A DNA stretch of 64,000 nucleotides from Candidatus Mycobacterium methanotrophicum (lineage in GTDB: Bacteria > Actinomycetota > Actinomycetes > Mycobacteriales > Mycobacteriaceae), in assembly GCF_023515995.1 (NCBI RefSeq), contig NZ_CP097320.1, positions 3,348,001 to 3,412,000 on the forward strand, in the 5' to 3' direction. The notes below the pieces were generated by a model. It had not been told where the DNA came from. It ran no database searches and saw only the letters and a list, made by a program, of their open reading frames with translations. Every line of letters starts with the position of its first letter. Positions within the stretch are counted from its first letter, which is position 1. The translations under genes and the position numbers were made by a program. Positions 1-9,236 of this stretch are shown piece after piece.

Positions 1-389
1 CTCATCTCCAGCAGCTCGGCACGCACGTCCGGGCTGTAGCGGTCACGACCGAAGGCCAGCTCATCGTGGCGTTGCAGGCCGTCGAGCTGCAAGCGCATCG
101 AAGCAGCCAAATACTTCCCGCACTGCCCACCCGAGGCGGCCCAAACCCTTTGCAGCACCTTGAGCGCGTCGTAGGAAAACTTCACAGCCCTGGGCTTGCG
201 GGGCCGCTTCGCCACATTGCGCCCCGGCCCCGGTGGCCGCTTTGCCGCTGCCGTGAGCCTGCGGCGGGCGTTGTCGCGCGACCAGCCCGTCACCTCAACG
301 ATCTGGTCCAGAATCTGCCCCCTGTTCTTCTTCGAGGCCTTCACATACGCCTTGGCGTACCTGGTGGTGATCTCGGCACGAGACGTCAT
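1..389 (-). CDS. Integrase-type DDE transposase, N-terminal part, cut by window edge
   Basis: Reading the minus strand from an ATG at 389 gives an open frame that runs off the window start, about 129 residues beginning MTSRAEITTRYAKAYVKASK. It continues with a VTGWSRDNARRRL segment and a KYLAASMRLQLDGL segment. This start is typical of a mycobacterial transposase annotated as integrase catalytic domain-containing. The N-terminal helix-turn-helix part is present and the DDE catalytic core would lie outside the window. The repeats at 426-502 just upstream look like its terminal binding region. It is uncertain whether the element is intact. Confidence 0.7.
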   Translation of the reverse strand, partial: MTSRAEITTRYAKAYVKASKKNRGQILDQIVEVTGWSRDNARRRLTAAAKRPPGPGRNVAKRPRKPRAVKFSYDALKVLQRVWAASGGQCGKYLAASMRLQLDGLQRHDELAFGRDRYSPDVRAELLEM

Positions 390-425
390 CGACAACCCAC
401 ATTCCATGCCTAACGACGGTCACCG

Positions 426-502
426 TTTCGCGGGCATTCTTATGTGAGGCACCGAGGGTGTTTCGCGGGCACTTTTCGTGAGTCAAGTCGCGGGCTATCT
501 TT
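426..502. repeat. Repeated terminal motif of the neighbouring insertion element
   Basis: The motif TTTCGCGGGCA followed by a T-rich stretch and GTGAG occurs at 426-450 and again at 461-484. A third, weaker copy (TCGCGGGCTATCTTTT) lies at about 487-502. Spacing between the first two is 35 bp. Such iterated motifs next to a transposase start usually mark the element end where transposase binds. That role is inferred. The exact terminus cannot be fixed because the other end is outside the window. Confidence 0.5.
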
Positions 503-523
503 TAAATTTATTTATGTTATAGT
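501..523 (+). promoter_or_regulatory. AT-rich candidate promoter of the cold-shock gene
   Basis: A run of almost pure A/T at about 501-530 interrupts GC-rich DNA. It contains TATAGT at 518-523, which fits a -10 box, with TTTAAA near 501 as a loose -35. The start codon of the cold-shock gene is at 576, leaving a leader of about 45 nt with AAAGAAAGAAG just before the ATG. The promoter lies directly against the insertion-element repeats, so the element may have shaped it (inference). Confidence 0.4.
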
Positions 524-575
524 TGATTCTGAGCGTAGCCTAATCGCGCGCGCTTGAAAAAAGAAAGAAGTTAGC

Positions 576-779
576 ATGACACAAGGAACCGTGAAATGGT
601 TCAACAGCGAGAAGGGTTTCGGCTTTATCGCTCCTGACGGCGGCGCAAAAGATGTGTTCGTCCACCATTCAGAGATCCAGGGTGACGGTTTTCATTCCCT
701 TGATGAGAATCAACGGGTGCAGTTTGAGATCGTCCAGGGACCCAAAGGTCCTCAGGCGGTGGGAGTTAGCTCCGCCTAG
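576..779 (+). CDS. cspA: Cold-shock protein, CspA type
   Basis: This 67-residue single-domain protein binds single-stranded RNA or DNA through one OB-fold and acts as an RNA chaperone in the cytoplasm. The RNP1 motif KGFGFI is at residues 13-18 and the RNP2 motif DVFVHH at 26-31. Length and the ending PKGPQAVGV match actinobacterial CspA. A purine-rich ribosome site (GAAAGAAG) precedes the ATG. The gene stands alone between an insertion element and the convergent desaturase gene. Mycobacteria usually carry more than one Csp, so this may be an extra copy. Confidence 0.93.
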   Translation: MTQGTVKWFNSEKGFGFIAPDGGAKDVFVHHSEIQGDGFHSLDENQRVQFEIVQGPKGPQAVGVSSA

Positions 780-963
780 CGACTCGGCATGAAAACCCCT
801 GGGGCTGATCGCCTGTCGTCCTTCTAATCGACTGGTTCTGTCATTTGTCGGCCCTAGGGGTGTCCGAAAACACCTGTCCCCCGGCGGATCCGCTAAGCGG
901 CGGAAATCCAAGTAAGGCGAGCGGCGCCTCAGCGGCGTCGCGTCATCTGTGCTGCGCCGTGGA

Positions 964-2280
964 CTACTCGGGAATCGCCCTGGACAGCCGCCGGCGCCTT
1001 CGCGAACTCAGGCCCGATCGATCCCTGCCTTCGCTGACGTGCGGCTCGCGACGCCATTGGCGGACTGCTGCTATTGCTGACTTGAGCCCGCGGCGGCGCC
1101 CAGTCGCTAGGTCGATCCCGGCGAAATCTGGTTCCAGCACGGTAAACATCCCCTCGCTGCGGGTCTCCGGGGCATCGTCGGCGGTGTCGCGCAAATAACG
1201 GTCCGGCAGCGACAGTTTGGCGATGGTGCGCCACGTCTTGCCGTACTGCACCGGGAACGAACCCGTGGTGTAGGGGAGGTCGTACTTGTCGCAGACTTCC
1301 TTGACCCGCACCGAGATCTCGTGCAGCCGGTTGCTGGGCAGATCGGGGTAAAGATGATGCTCGATCTGGAGGCACAGATTGCCGCTCATGAAGCGCATCA
1401 CCGGCCCAGCGGCAAAGTTCGCGCTACCGAGCATCTGTCGCAGATACCAGTGCCCCCGGGTTTCCCCGATCATGTCGGTAGCAGTGAATTTCTCTGCGCC
1501 ATCAGGGAAATGCCCGCAGAAGATCACCGCGTTGGCCCAGACATTGCGGATCAGGTTGGCCACCGCGTTGGCCTTGAGGGTCGATTTGTAGGTCGCCGCC
1601 GGCGACAGCGCGGTAAGCGCCGGGAACGCGACGTAGTCCTTGACTACCTGCCTTCCGGCCTTGACCGAAAATTCGCGCATCTGCTGAAGGGTGATCTCCC
1701 GGTCCGGGTCAGCCTTGAAGACTTTGGCGTAATCGATTGTCTGCAAACCAATTCCCCACTCGAAACCAAGCGCGAGGACAGCGTTGAAGAGCAGGTTGCC
1801 GATATTGGAGAGCTCCCAGGGCTGGTCACGGGTGACTCGCAGGACGAAGTAACCGACATCGTCGTCCATGCCCAAGATGTTGGTGTACTTGTGGTGCTGA
1901 AAGTTGTGACTTAAGCGCCAGTGTTTGGATACCGAACTCATGTCCCATTCCCACGTCGATGAGTGGATCTCGGGGTCGTTCATCCAGTCCCACTGGCCGT
2001 GCATGACATTGTGGCCGATCTCCATGTTCTCGACGATCTTGGCCAGACCGAGGCTCACCGTTCCCGCCCACCACGTAGCGCGCTTCGAGCTGCCGGCGAG
2101 CATGAGCCGGCCGGCTATCTCAAGGGCACGCTGCGTGGCGATGGTACGGCGGATGTAGCGTGCGTCGCGCTCACCACGGGAATCCTCGATATCCAGCCGG
2201 ATCGCGTCCAGTTCAACGGCCAGATTCTCGATATCTGCGTCGGTCAGGTGAGCGAATGCCGGAATGTCGGTAATCGCCAT
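964..2280 (-). CDS. desA3: Membrane fatty acid desaturase, DesA3-like
   Basis: The product is a membrane-bound acyl-CoA desaturase that inserts a double bond (delta-9 in characterised DesA3) using a di-iron centre. Three histidine boxes are visible: HNVMHG at residues 90-95, HNFQHH at 125-130 and QIEHH near 317. I start it at the ATG at 2280 (MAITDIPAFAHLT) because GAAAGAGAG lies just upstream and because DesA3 begins the same way; the frame remains open further upstream but without family similarity. It has 438 residues, close to about 427 in M. tuberculosis. The usual partner oxidoreductase gene (Rv3230c-like) is not next to it here, so electron supply must come from elsewhere. Confidence 0.9.
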   Translation of the reverse strand: MAITDIPAFAHLTDADIENLAVELDAIRLDIEDSRGERDARYIRRTIATQRALEIAGRLMLAGSSKRATWWAGTVSLGLAKIVENMEIGHNVMHGQWDWMNDPEIHSSTWEWDMSSVSKHWRLSHNFQHHKYTNILGMDDDVGYFVLRVTRDQPWELSNIGNLLFNAVLALGFEWGIGLQTIDYAKVFKADPDREITLQQMREFSVKAGRQVVKDYVAFPALTALSPAATYKSTLKANAVANLIRNVWANAVIFCGHFPDGAEKFTATDMIGETRGHWYLRQMLGSANFAAGPVMRFMSGNLCLQIEHHLYPDLPSNRLHEISVRVKEVCDKYDLPYTTGSFPVQYGKTWRTIAKLSLPDRYLRDTADDAPETRSEGMFTVLEPDFAGIDLATGRRRGLKSAIAAVRQWRREPHVSEGRDRSGLSSRRRRRLSRAIPE

Positions 2281-3169
2281 CGTTGGCTCTCTTTCATCGA
2301 GCTTGTATGTCGTGTTTGCCGGCGTCATCGGCAAGAAAGAACTCCGAACCAGCGCAGCCGGTCGGCAGACCACCTGCCAGCGCGCCTAAGCGACCAGCAA
2401 GGCCGCTACCTGGATGGTTTGATACGACAAAACAGCTGGCCGCCGACTTCGCCGGCAGATTGTTGACGGTTTTACGGTTCCTTCTGGGGACTCAGGTGTG
2501 ATGGTCCTCCGAATTCCCGGTTGATGAGCGGTATGTGTAGGCTGTCCCGGAATGAAGCGGGGTAGACATAGATATTGGGATGTTCAGCACTCGCAGGCGC
2601 TCATCAAGTTAAGCGGCGTACAGCCAAACTCGCTTCCCGACTGGCTGATGGACTCAGCGCCGCCAACGCTACGCCTCTCGCGGACCCCAAGCTAGTTACC
2701 CACCTAGTGGCCCCTAGTGGCCGGAGGGAATCGCACCCTCCGATGCCCACCACGTGCAGTCCGGCACGGTCAACGGGTGTGCTATTCGGACTGCCCGTGA
2801 CGGAACCCGGTGCTCAGAGGTTTGGTCGCTGCGCCCGCCCGCGATATCGGCGCGCCTTGCTGGGCGATTGCCCGCGAGTATGTACAGTCGGCGTGTCTGA
2901 CATGCTCGAGGCCTTCCTTCGACCAGAGCGATGAAGCATCTGGGGTGTGCGTGAGAAGGGCGCGCTCCGCCCCACCAGCCATCGGCCCCGCTCGTGGGCG
3001 GCGGACTCCTACCGCAGCGACATCAGTGTTGACGCGTCCGCAATCTCGCTCAACGTCGCGCGACTCAACACCGGCGCGTTGGTTTCACACATGCTCGCAA
3101 GTCCGCCTTCAACGCCGGGAAGCACGGTCACAGGGCCAACCGCGGCGCCGTAGCCAAAGGAATCACACC
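2281..3169. other. Intergenic stretch with no recognisable gene
   Basis: Nearly 0.9 kb separates the divergent desaturase and the FadD-like pseudogene. Open frames here have no motifs, poor ribosome sites and no family resemblance. The part nearest 2281 should hold the desaturase promoter. The only clear signal is AAAGGA at about 3155-3160, which serves the downstream TTG start. I see no RNA gene. Confidence 0.5.
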
Positions 3170-4389
3170 TTGAGCAAGTTCACCGAAACCATGTACGGCA
3201 CAGCGCAGTCCAGTTCCCGGGGTCTGGTGACCGGGGAGCCCCACTGCCCCGTCCGGCATACCTGGGGCGAAGTGCACGAGCGAGCCCGTCGGATCGCGGG
3301 CGGGTTGGCCGCGGCCGGCATCGGCTGGGGTGACGCCGTCCCGCTACTGGCCGGCGCTCCAGCCGAGATCGCCCCGGCCGGGCAGGGCGTCTGGATGCGT
3401 GGTGCCAGCCTCACCATGCTCCACCAGCCCACTCCACGCACCGACCTGGCGCGCTGGGCCGAGGAAACTACCGCTGTCATCAAGATGATCGGTGCCAAAA
3501 CGGTCGTCATCTCCGATCCATTCGTGACGGCGGCGCCGTTGCTGTCCCAGCTGGGTACGCGGGTGCTGACCATCGAGCAGCTACTCGACAGCAGACCGAT
3601 CGATCCCGTCGACACCGATGACGACGACGTCGCGCTGCTGCAGTTGACATCGGGGTCTACCGGCGCGCCCAAGGCCGTACAGATCATCCAGCTTACGGCA
3701 TGGCCGAAACGACCGTGGCGGTGTCATTCTCCGAGTGCGGCGCAGGCCTCGTGGTCGATGAGGTCGACGCAGACCTGCTCGCCGTACTGCACCGAGCCGT
3801 CCCGGCGACCAGGGGGAAAACCCGCCGCCTGACCACGCTTGGCCGTCCGCTGAAGGGGCTGGAGGCCCGTGTCGTTGACGACGACGGCAACATCCTGTCA
3901 GCGCGGGGCGTCGGCGTCATTCACGTGCGCGGCGAACCGGTGACCGCGGGCTACGTGACGATGGGCGGTTTCGTTGCGGCTCAGGACGAGCACGGTTGGT
4001 ATGACACCGGCGATCTGGGCTACCTCACCGAGACCGGCCGCGTCGTCGTCTGCGGCCGAGTCAAGGACGTGATCATCATGGCCGGTCGCAACATCTACCC
4101 GACCGACATCGAACGCGCCGCCGGGCGCGTCTTGGGGGTCCGCCCCGGCTGCGCGGTGGCGGTGCGCCTGCATGCCGGACATTCGCGGGAGACGTTTGCC
4201 GTCGCCGTAGAGTCCAAGAGCTGGCGAGATTCCGCCGAGGTGCGCCGAATAGAGCATCAAGTGGCCCACGAGGTGGTTGCCGAAGTCGATGTTCGGCCCC
4301 GCAACGTTGTTGTGCTCGAGCCGGGGTTGGTTCCGAAGACGCCTTCGGGCAAGCTGCGGCGCGCCCATACCCTGGCACTCGTCGACTGA
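3170..4389 (+). pseudogene. FadD-type fatty-acyl-AMP/CoA ligase with internal deletion and frameshift
   Basis: Two blocks in different frames belong to one adenylate-forming ligase. Block one (3170 to about 3690) starts at TTG 3170 behind AAAGGA and ends in the AMP-binding P-loop [14 protein letters not shown]. Block two (about 3691-4389) begins at the [11 protein letters not shown] motif and runs through [10 protein letters not shown] and [17 protein letters not shown] to [10 protein letters not shown], which carries the adenylation lysine. The roughly 200 residues normally between these motifs are missing and the frame changes at the join. A full enzyme of this group has about 540 residues. 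The gene is inactive, apparently through a single deletion. Confidence 0.88.
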
Positions 4390-4435
4390 CTTCTTCGGGA
4401 CGCGCCGGAGAGTAAGTTCGTCGTATCAAGAGTGC

Positions 4436-5257
4436 ATGGGGAGGAAGGGGATATTGACCGATTTCGACGCCCAGTCCGGTCGCAACACGCCACCACAGCC
4501 CGAACCCTCCCCCGCGCAACTGGAAGCAGACGAGGCTGAATTGTATGCCGGGCTTCGCGGAGTGGCCGGGATCGTGGCTGGCGCCCAAGGGGTGATCGAC
4601 GTTCTCCACGACGTGGCGCAGTACGCCGCCCTGGCGATTCCCGGCGCCGACGGCGTGGGCGTGGCGTTGATCGACCCGCGACACGGCGTGTCGAGCGTCA
4701 GGAACTGGGCGGCGACAGCCGGACTGATCCAGGAGATCGACACAATTCAATACGACGAACTGAACGAGGGCCCCTGCATCACCTGTATGCAGTCGCGGCG
4801 ACCCACAGTAAGCGGATCGCTGGGCGCTGACAGCCGTTGGCCGCACTTCGGTGGCCGGGTCGCCCGAATGCGCGTGCACTCCGCGCTAGCGCTGCCGTTA
4901 ATCGTCGACGATCAGCTGATCGGTTCGATCAATGCCTATGCCGGAAGCCGCGACGCGTTCGGCGAACACGCCGTGCAGTTGGGCTCCCAGTTTGCTAGAC
5001 CCGCTGCGGTATCGGTGCACAACGCACAGTTGTTGGCCAACGCCCATGACCGGACGATGCGGTTGCAGCGCGCATTGGACAGCCGCGCAGTGATCGATCA
5101 GGCGATCGGCATCATCCGCAGCCGGTCGGGAAGCACCGCTGACGAGGCCTTCGGACGGCTCGCACACATCAGCCAGACCGAGAACATCAAGCTGCGCGCC
5201 GTCGCTGAGCGACTGGTAGAGGAGGCCGTGCGGCGCGCCCGCGCGCGGCATCGCTGA
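4436..5257 (+). CDS. GAF-ANTAR regulator (first of three)
   Basis: The protein has an N-terminal GAF sensor domain (roughly residues 40-190, with the typical LNEGPCITCMQSRRPT stretch) and a C-terminal ANTAR RNA-binding domain (about 200-265: ALDSRAVIDQAIGIIRSRSG followed by AFGRL). ANTAR proteins act as antiterminators by binding paired hairpins in nascent RNA. The GAF part likely senses a ligand or redox state, which one is not visible. The ATG at 4436 is used; a TTG at 4454 with GGAGG nine bases ahead is an equally good start. It converges on the next GAF-ANTAR gene with only five bases between them. Confidence 0.85.
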   Translation: MGRKGILTDFDAQSGRNTPPQPEPSPAQLEADEAELYAGLRGVAGIVAGAQGVIDVLHDVAQYAALAIPGADGVGVALIDPRHGVSSVRNWAATAGLIQEIDTIQYDELNEGPCITCMQSRRPTVSGSLGADSRWPHFGGRVARMRVHSALALPLIVDDQLIGSINAYAGSRDAFGEHAVQLGSQFARPAAVSVHNAQLLANAHDRTMRLQRALDSRAVIDQAIGIIRSRSGSTADEAFGRLAHISQTENIKLRAVAERLVEEAVRRARARHR

Positions 5258-5262
5258 ACCCG

Positions 5263-6021
5263 TCAGTGCGGTGGCGCGGGCAGGAGGTCAGCGATCTCGG
5301 CCACGAGTGCCGGGCGAGACTGCCTATCGCTCATCAATTTTCGGGCGACATCAGTCAGATGTTCGTTTGTGGTCCGGGCGTAGGTGCGCAACAGGCGGAA
5401 TGCCTCCTCCACCGACACATCAAGCATTTCCCGCAGTAAGCCCTTAGCCTGCTCGATGATGACGCGGCTGATCAGCGCGGAGCGTAGTTGCGGCATGACC
5501 GTCGAGGGTGTGGGCGAGTGCTCCTGGAGGATCGCGACGCATGCGATGTGCGTCAGGGTCTGGCCGACGAGTAGATCGGCCTGGTTGAGCTCGCCCGGAC
5601 GGGTGCCGAACAAACCGAGCGCTCCCAACACGATGCCGGCGGCGCGCATCGGAACGGCGTGTACGGAGGCGAAGCCGGCCCCGACCGCGGCCGGAACGAA
5701 CCGCGGCCACCGGCCTGCTGCCCGTTGAACGTCGGCAATCGAGACCGGTTGGCCGGTGGCGCAGCAGTCCACACATGGACCCTCGTCGGCTTGCAGCTGG
5801 AAGAGTTCGAGTTCGCGGGCCTGCTCCGATGTGGCGGCCAACAGGCGGAGCCGGTGTAGGGGGTCGGCGAGCAGAAATCCCGCGGCCTCGACGTCGAGGA
5901 GCTCAGCGCATCGCTCCGTGAGCTCGGTCACCAGGTCGACGACGTCGAAGTCGTCGAGCAGGCTATCGACGAGTGAGACGACGGCGTCTAGCACACGAGA
6001 TTCACGACAAACGTCAGTCAC
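5263..6021 (-). CDS. GAF-ANTAR regulator (second of three)
   Basis: This 252-residue protein has a GAF domain over about residues 15-170 (LQADEGPCVDCCATGQPVSI is diagnostic) and an ANTAR domain near 180-240 (LRSALISRVIIEQAKGLLRE, then EEAFRLLRTYA). It is expected to be a cytoplasmic transcription antiterminator. Cysteines CVDCC in the GAF core could bind a metal or cofactor (inference). It is transcribed in the same direction as the third GAF-ANTAR gene, whose stop is 43 bases upstream of this start region, so the two may share a transcript. Confidence 0.87.
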   Translation of the reverse strand: MTDVCRESRVLDAVVSLVDSLLDDFDVVDLVTELTERCAELLDVEAAGFLLADPLHRLRLLAATSEQARELELFQLQADEGPCVDCCATGQPVSIADVQRAAGRWPRFVPAAVGAGFASVHAVPMRAAGIVLGALGLFGTRPGELNQADLLVGQTLTHIACVAILQEHSPTPSTVMPQLRSALISRVIIEQAKGLLREMLDVSVEEAFRLLRTYARTTNEHLTDVARKLMSDRQSRPALVAEIADLLPAPPH

Positions 6022-6064
6022 GTCGCCCTCCGTTCTGGGTTGTTGCGGTCTGTGCGAGCCGGCA

Positions 6065-6772
6065 TCAGTCGGCCTCGAGCGTCAGTCGGCGGTCGAGGAT
6101 GTCGCGAGCGACGTCTGTGGCGCTACGGCCCTCGGTATAACCGTGGGCGCGCAGCCGGACGAGGGCCTCGGCCGGCTCAACGCCCAGTTGGGCGACGAGC
6201 ATGCCAGTGGCCTGGCTAACCTCCGAGCGGCTTAGGGTATTGAGTTCGGCCCAGGCATTGCTGGCGGGGTCAGCGACGGCGGCCTGCATGTCGGCGTCCA
6301 AGAGGTCCAGAAGCGGGATGGCTGCCAACTCTGCGGCGGCGACGGCGCCGACCAGATGCTTGCCCCCCAATGGGCCCGGCTCCGCGCGAAAGAGGTCGAG
6401 GGCGCCGACGAATTCGCCGGCCACCACGACCGGTATCGCATAGACGCTCCTGATCTGGTGGGCCAGCATGGCGGGCCGGTACGCGGGCCACCGAGCCTCT
6501 TCGGGATCCTCGAGGTCGACGACCAGAATCGGAATCCGCCGTGTGACCGACTCCAGGCACGGTCCCTCGCCGAGAGTGAACTGCAGTTCGTCGTACTGGC
6601 GCGCGGCCGGGCTGCTCGATCCCATAGTTCCGCTGTTGGTGCCGTCGAAGACGAGCGAAATCGCTGCTGCGTCAACGTGCAGGAGCATCACGCAGGCGTC
6701 GCATAGACCGTCGGCGGCTGCTACCCCACGGTGGCCGTCGACGGCGGCGAGGAACCGCTCGTGGATCTCCAC
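6065..6772 (-). CDS. GAF-ANTAR regulator (third of three)
   Basis: The 235-residue product has a GAF domain (about 15-155, with TLGEGPCLESVTRRIPILV) followed by an ANTAR domain (about 170-230: LSRSEVSQATGMLVAQLG and EALVRLRAHGY). It resembles a common mycobacterial family of small GAF-ANTAR proteins. It lies upstream of and parallel to the second member, giving a likely two-gene unit, with the first member facing them. The target RNA is unknown. No paired hairpins of the ANTAR type are obvious in the flanking DNA. Confidence 0.87.
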   Translation of the reverse strand: MEIHERFLAAVDGHRGVAAADGLCDACVMLLHVDAAAISLVFDGTNSGTMGSSSPAARQYDELQFTLGEGPCLESVTRRIPILVVDLEDPEEARWPAYRPAMLAHQIRSVYAIPVVVAGEFVGALDLFRAEPGPLGGKHLVGAVAAAELAAIPLLDLLDADMQAAVADPASNAWAELNTLSRSEVSQATGMLVAQLGVEPAEALVRLRAHGYTEGRSATDVARDILDRRLTLEAD

Positions 6773-7350
6773 ACTTAGCCGACCACGTTCCGGGCAGCCG
6801 TACGGGCGCCCGGGGGTCTCGGCGCGAACGTCATCCTCTTACCCTGGCACTAGTCGGGGTGTTTTACGAGCGAGGCCGCTGTGTGATTGACCCGCAGGCT
6901 CGGTTCGGCCACCCGGGTAAATCTGTGATTGACCCGGGCGGGCTCGGGCGGACAATGCTCAGGGTGACGCCGAGACGGCCCCCAGGGGAAGCAATGCGAT
7001 TCCTCCCCGACGTCAACGACCGGGATTCCTCGCAAGAAGCGGCTGAACATGCAATCGAACAGATGCCGCTGTCGGAAATCCGCGAGGGCGGCATGCTCCA
7101 AGCTCCGGCCTCTGGCAAGTGGATCAAGGCTGGGGGAACCGCCGACGGCACGATGAGCGTCGCGCACGACTGCTCCGACGAGGATAGCTATCGCGTCTAC
7201 TACTACGGCGATTACTACGGCGATGGGGCGAGAAGATCGATTCCCGGTTCGTTACGGGCCTCGTCAATCGCCAGATCAGAGAGTAATCGCTCCCGAATGA
7301 ATTACGTTGTGTTGCAACCTAATTCGGGTAGGCCAGCCTTCAGAACGCTG
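6773..7350. other. Region without a convincing gene; 13-bp direct repeat
   Basis: A 13-bp sequence TGTGATTGACCCG occurs at 6882-6894 and 6924-6936, 42 bp apart, close to four helical turns, upstream of the divergent GAF-ANTAR gene. That could be a regulator site. A plus-strand frame of 173 codons (6859-7380) covers the region but has no domain, no clear ribosome site and an ending full of R/S shadow codons, so I do not call it a gene. Confidence 0.35.
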
Positions 7351-7584
7351 TCACGATGCTGTGGTGAACCGGCGAACTAACTCGTCGTCTCCAAACGTTT
7401 TCGTGTGCTGGAGCCCCTTGGCGTCGCGCCCGAAAAATGTCCACTGCCCCGGACTTTTCTGAGGTTCGCTGATTAGCTTGACCGTATATCGCTGATCCGT
7501 GGACTTCGTCGTGCCGATGATGTCGCCGACTCGGATCTTCGACGGATGAATCTCGGGTGCATCGCACCAGTTCTGTATGGCCAT
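7351..7584 (-). CDS. Small hypothetical protein
   Basis: A 77-residue frame starts at ATG 7584 (MAIQNWCDAPEI) with AAGGAA about ten bases ahead; an in-frame ATG at 7608 would add eight residues. The sequence IRVGDIIGTTKSTDQRYTVK followed later by WTFFGRDAKG looks like a compact beta-barrel, SH3-like fold rather than a random frame. No family is recognised. It stands alone, converging on a non-coding stretch. Confidence 0.5.
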   Translation of the reverse strand: MAIQNWCDAPEIHPSKIRVGDIIGTTKSTDQRYTVKLISEPQKSPGQWTFFGRDAKGLQHTKTFGDDELVRRFTTAS

Positions 7585-7856
7585 GCCACCCATTTCCTTT
7601 GTTTCCATCAGACTACCCCTGCGCGGCATCGGATGCCGACAATCACGCCTTGGGCCTGCCCCCGACCGGCGCCGGGATTCTCCTCTAGTGACGCCGGAGA
7701 AAAGGCAAGGTGGCGCAACGCTGCCCCGGCCAGCGAGCCGGACCCCCAAACGGAGTCTTGTCAACTACCCGGCCATGAATGGCCAGGCTTGCAGCTGTTG
7801 TTCGTGGCTGGCTGCCGCGCTTCACGCCGCGCTGGGGACCGTTGACTGGGCCCAGG

Positions 7857-8649
7857 TGTTTGGTGCTCGTAGCGCGATGTTACCCGCTGGGTTTCGACGA
7901 CGGCGCGACCTACTCGACGGTCTGCGACATGATCGGGACCGACCCGTGCAGCGCGCCGCTGCAGGTGCTGACGACGCCCGAACTGATCCAGCAGGGCCCG
8001 AGCAGTCTCACCGGCGCGTCGGACGTCGTCCTCGCCGTGGAGAACGAAATGAACGGCGATCCAGGCGCTATCAGCGCCGAGCACCCGTTGACGATTTTCG
8101 GCTACTCGCAGAGCGCCACCGCGGAGTCGATCGCAATGACCCGACTCGAAGAAGCCGGCGTCCCCCAGCAACGATCTGCACTTCGTGTTCATCGGCGACC
8201 CCTCCCTGCCGGGCGGCATATGGCCCAACCTGGAACCAGACATGGACACGATATTCGGCTCGAGCCTGACGAACACTATTCTCACGGATCTCGGCTTTGA
8301 CGCCGTCCTGGGCAACGTGACGCCGGATGATCTCTATCCAGCGACCATCTACAGCCTGGACACCGATCCGGTCGCCAACTTCCAAGACGTCTTCGATAGC
8401 AAGGGCCTGTTTAGCGCACTGCTGGACATAGTCGGCCCGCACGTGGAATACGTGGGGTTGACACCGACGGAGGTCGCGGATGCGACCACGTCGACCGAGG
8501 GCGACCTCACCCTTGTCAACATCGCCGACAGCGACGTCAACAACTTCGACGCCTGGATAAGCGCGGTATTCGAGCACGGCGCTGCTGGCAGCGGACTGCT
8601 CGAGAGCGTATTGGACTCGCTGCAATTGTATTTGACGAATACGTTCTGA
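7857..8649 (+). pseudogene. PE-PPE C-terminal-domain hydrolase, truncated and frameshifted
   Basis: The sequence shows an alpha/beta-hydrolase of the PE-PPE domain type: a nucleophile elbow TIFGYSQSA in the first frame and FIGDPSLPGGIWPN in the second. The two frames join cleanly if one C is removed from the run CCCCC at 8162-8166, where GVP-SNDLHFVFIGDP would then be read. The N-terminal PE or signal region is also absent. A functional enzyme would be a secreted esterase; here the catalytic Ser and the C-terminal Asp/His part are in different frames. Confidence 0.75.
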
Positions 8650-8715
8650 CGCGAAGATTGGTCAGACTGTTTCCAGGACGAATTACGTAGCGTCAGAATA
8701 CAATTCGCAGTCAAG

Positions 8716-9027
8716 TCACCTCTGACTTACACAAAATTCGTGACAGGCTCGGGCGTGCGCGCGGGCCGCCTGAATCCGTGGCAGGTGGACGGCGTCGATG
8801 CGCGCATCGACCAGCCGCCACAGCGTGGCAGTGGAACCCACGCCACTGCGGTCAGCCAGGACGCTCAGGGAGATCACCGGTGGGCCGCATCCCTTGCACG
8901 CGAAGCCATCCTCGCCGCGCTCGATCGCCACTCTGCCGGCCTTAACGCTGGCTAGTTTTGCGCGGTGCGGGCGGAGCTGACCCGCGGATAAACGGTAGAT
9001 GGGATCGATCGTCGCAGTGGCCGGCAA
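8716..9027 (-). pseudogene. IS1380-type transposase remnant
   Basis: The 103-codon frame contains ISLSVLADRSGVGSTATLWR followed by DAVHLPRIQAARAHAR. This is the pattern seen in the N-terminal third of IS1380-family transposases (S/T-LWRLxD ... AxARAxAR). The catalytic domain is missing and the frame ends soon after, so it is a fragment. The neighbouring 9028-9236 bases hold no other recognisable piece. Confidence 0.55.
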
Positions 9028-9236
9028 CGCGAGCGGGAATCAATGTCGAGCGTTGCTGCGATCGCGCCCCGTAGTGGTGATTTCGTGAGCGCAGCAACGA
9101 CGTTGGCCGCTGATGGTACCGGCACCGCTGCTCACGGGTGGCTGAGAACACCGGGCGCACTCCCAGAAACCGGGCGCGAGTGCGAGTCCGGGACCTCCAG
9201 CACCTACACGGCCATCCCGCGGTGGCCATGCCTGTG

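Noticed and set aside
2810..3169. Plus-strand frame ahead of the FadD-like pseudogene
   Set aside because: It has no motif or ribosome site; the ligase homology begins at the TTG at 3170 behind AAAGGA.
6859..7380. 173-codon frame upstream of the third GAF-ANTAR gene
   Set aside because: No domain, weak start and shadow-like C-terminus; not supported as a gene.
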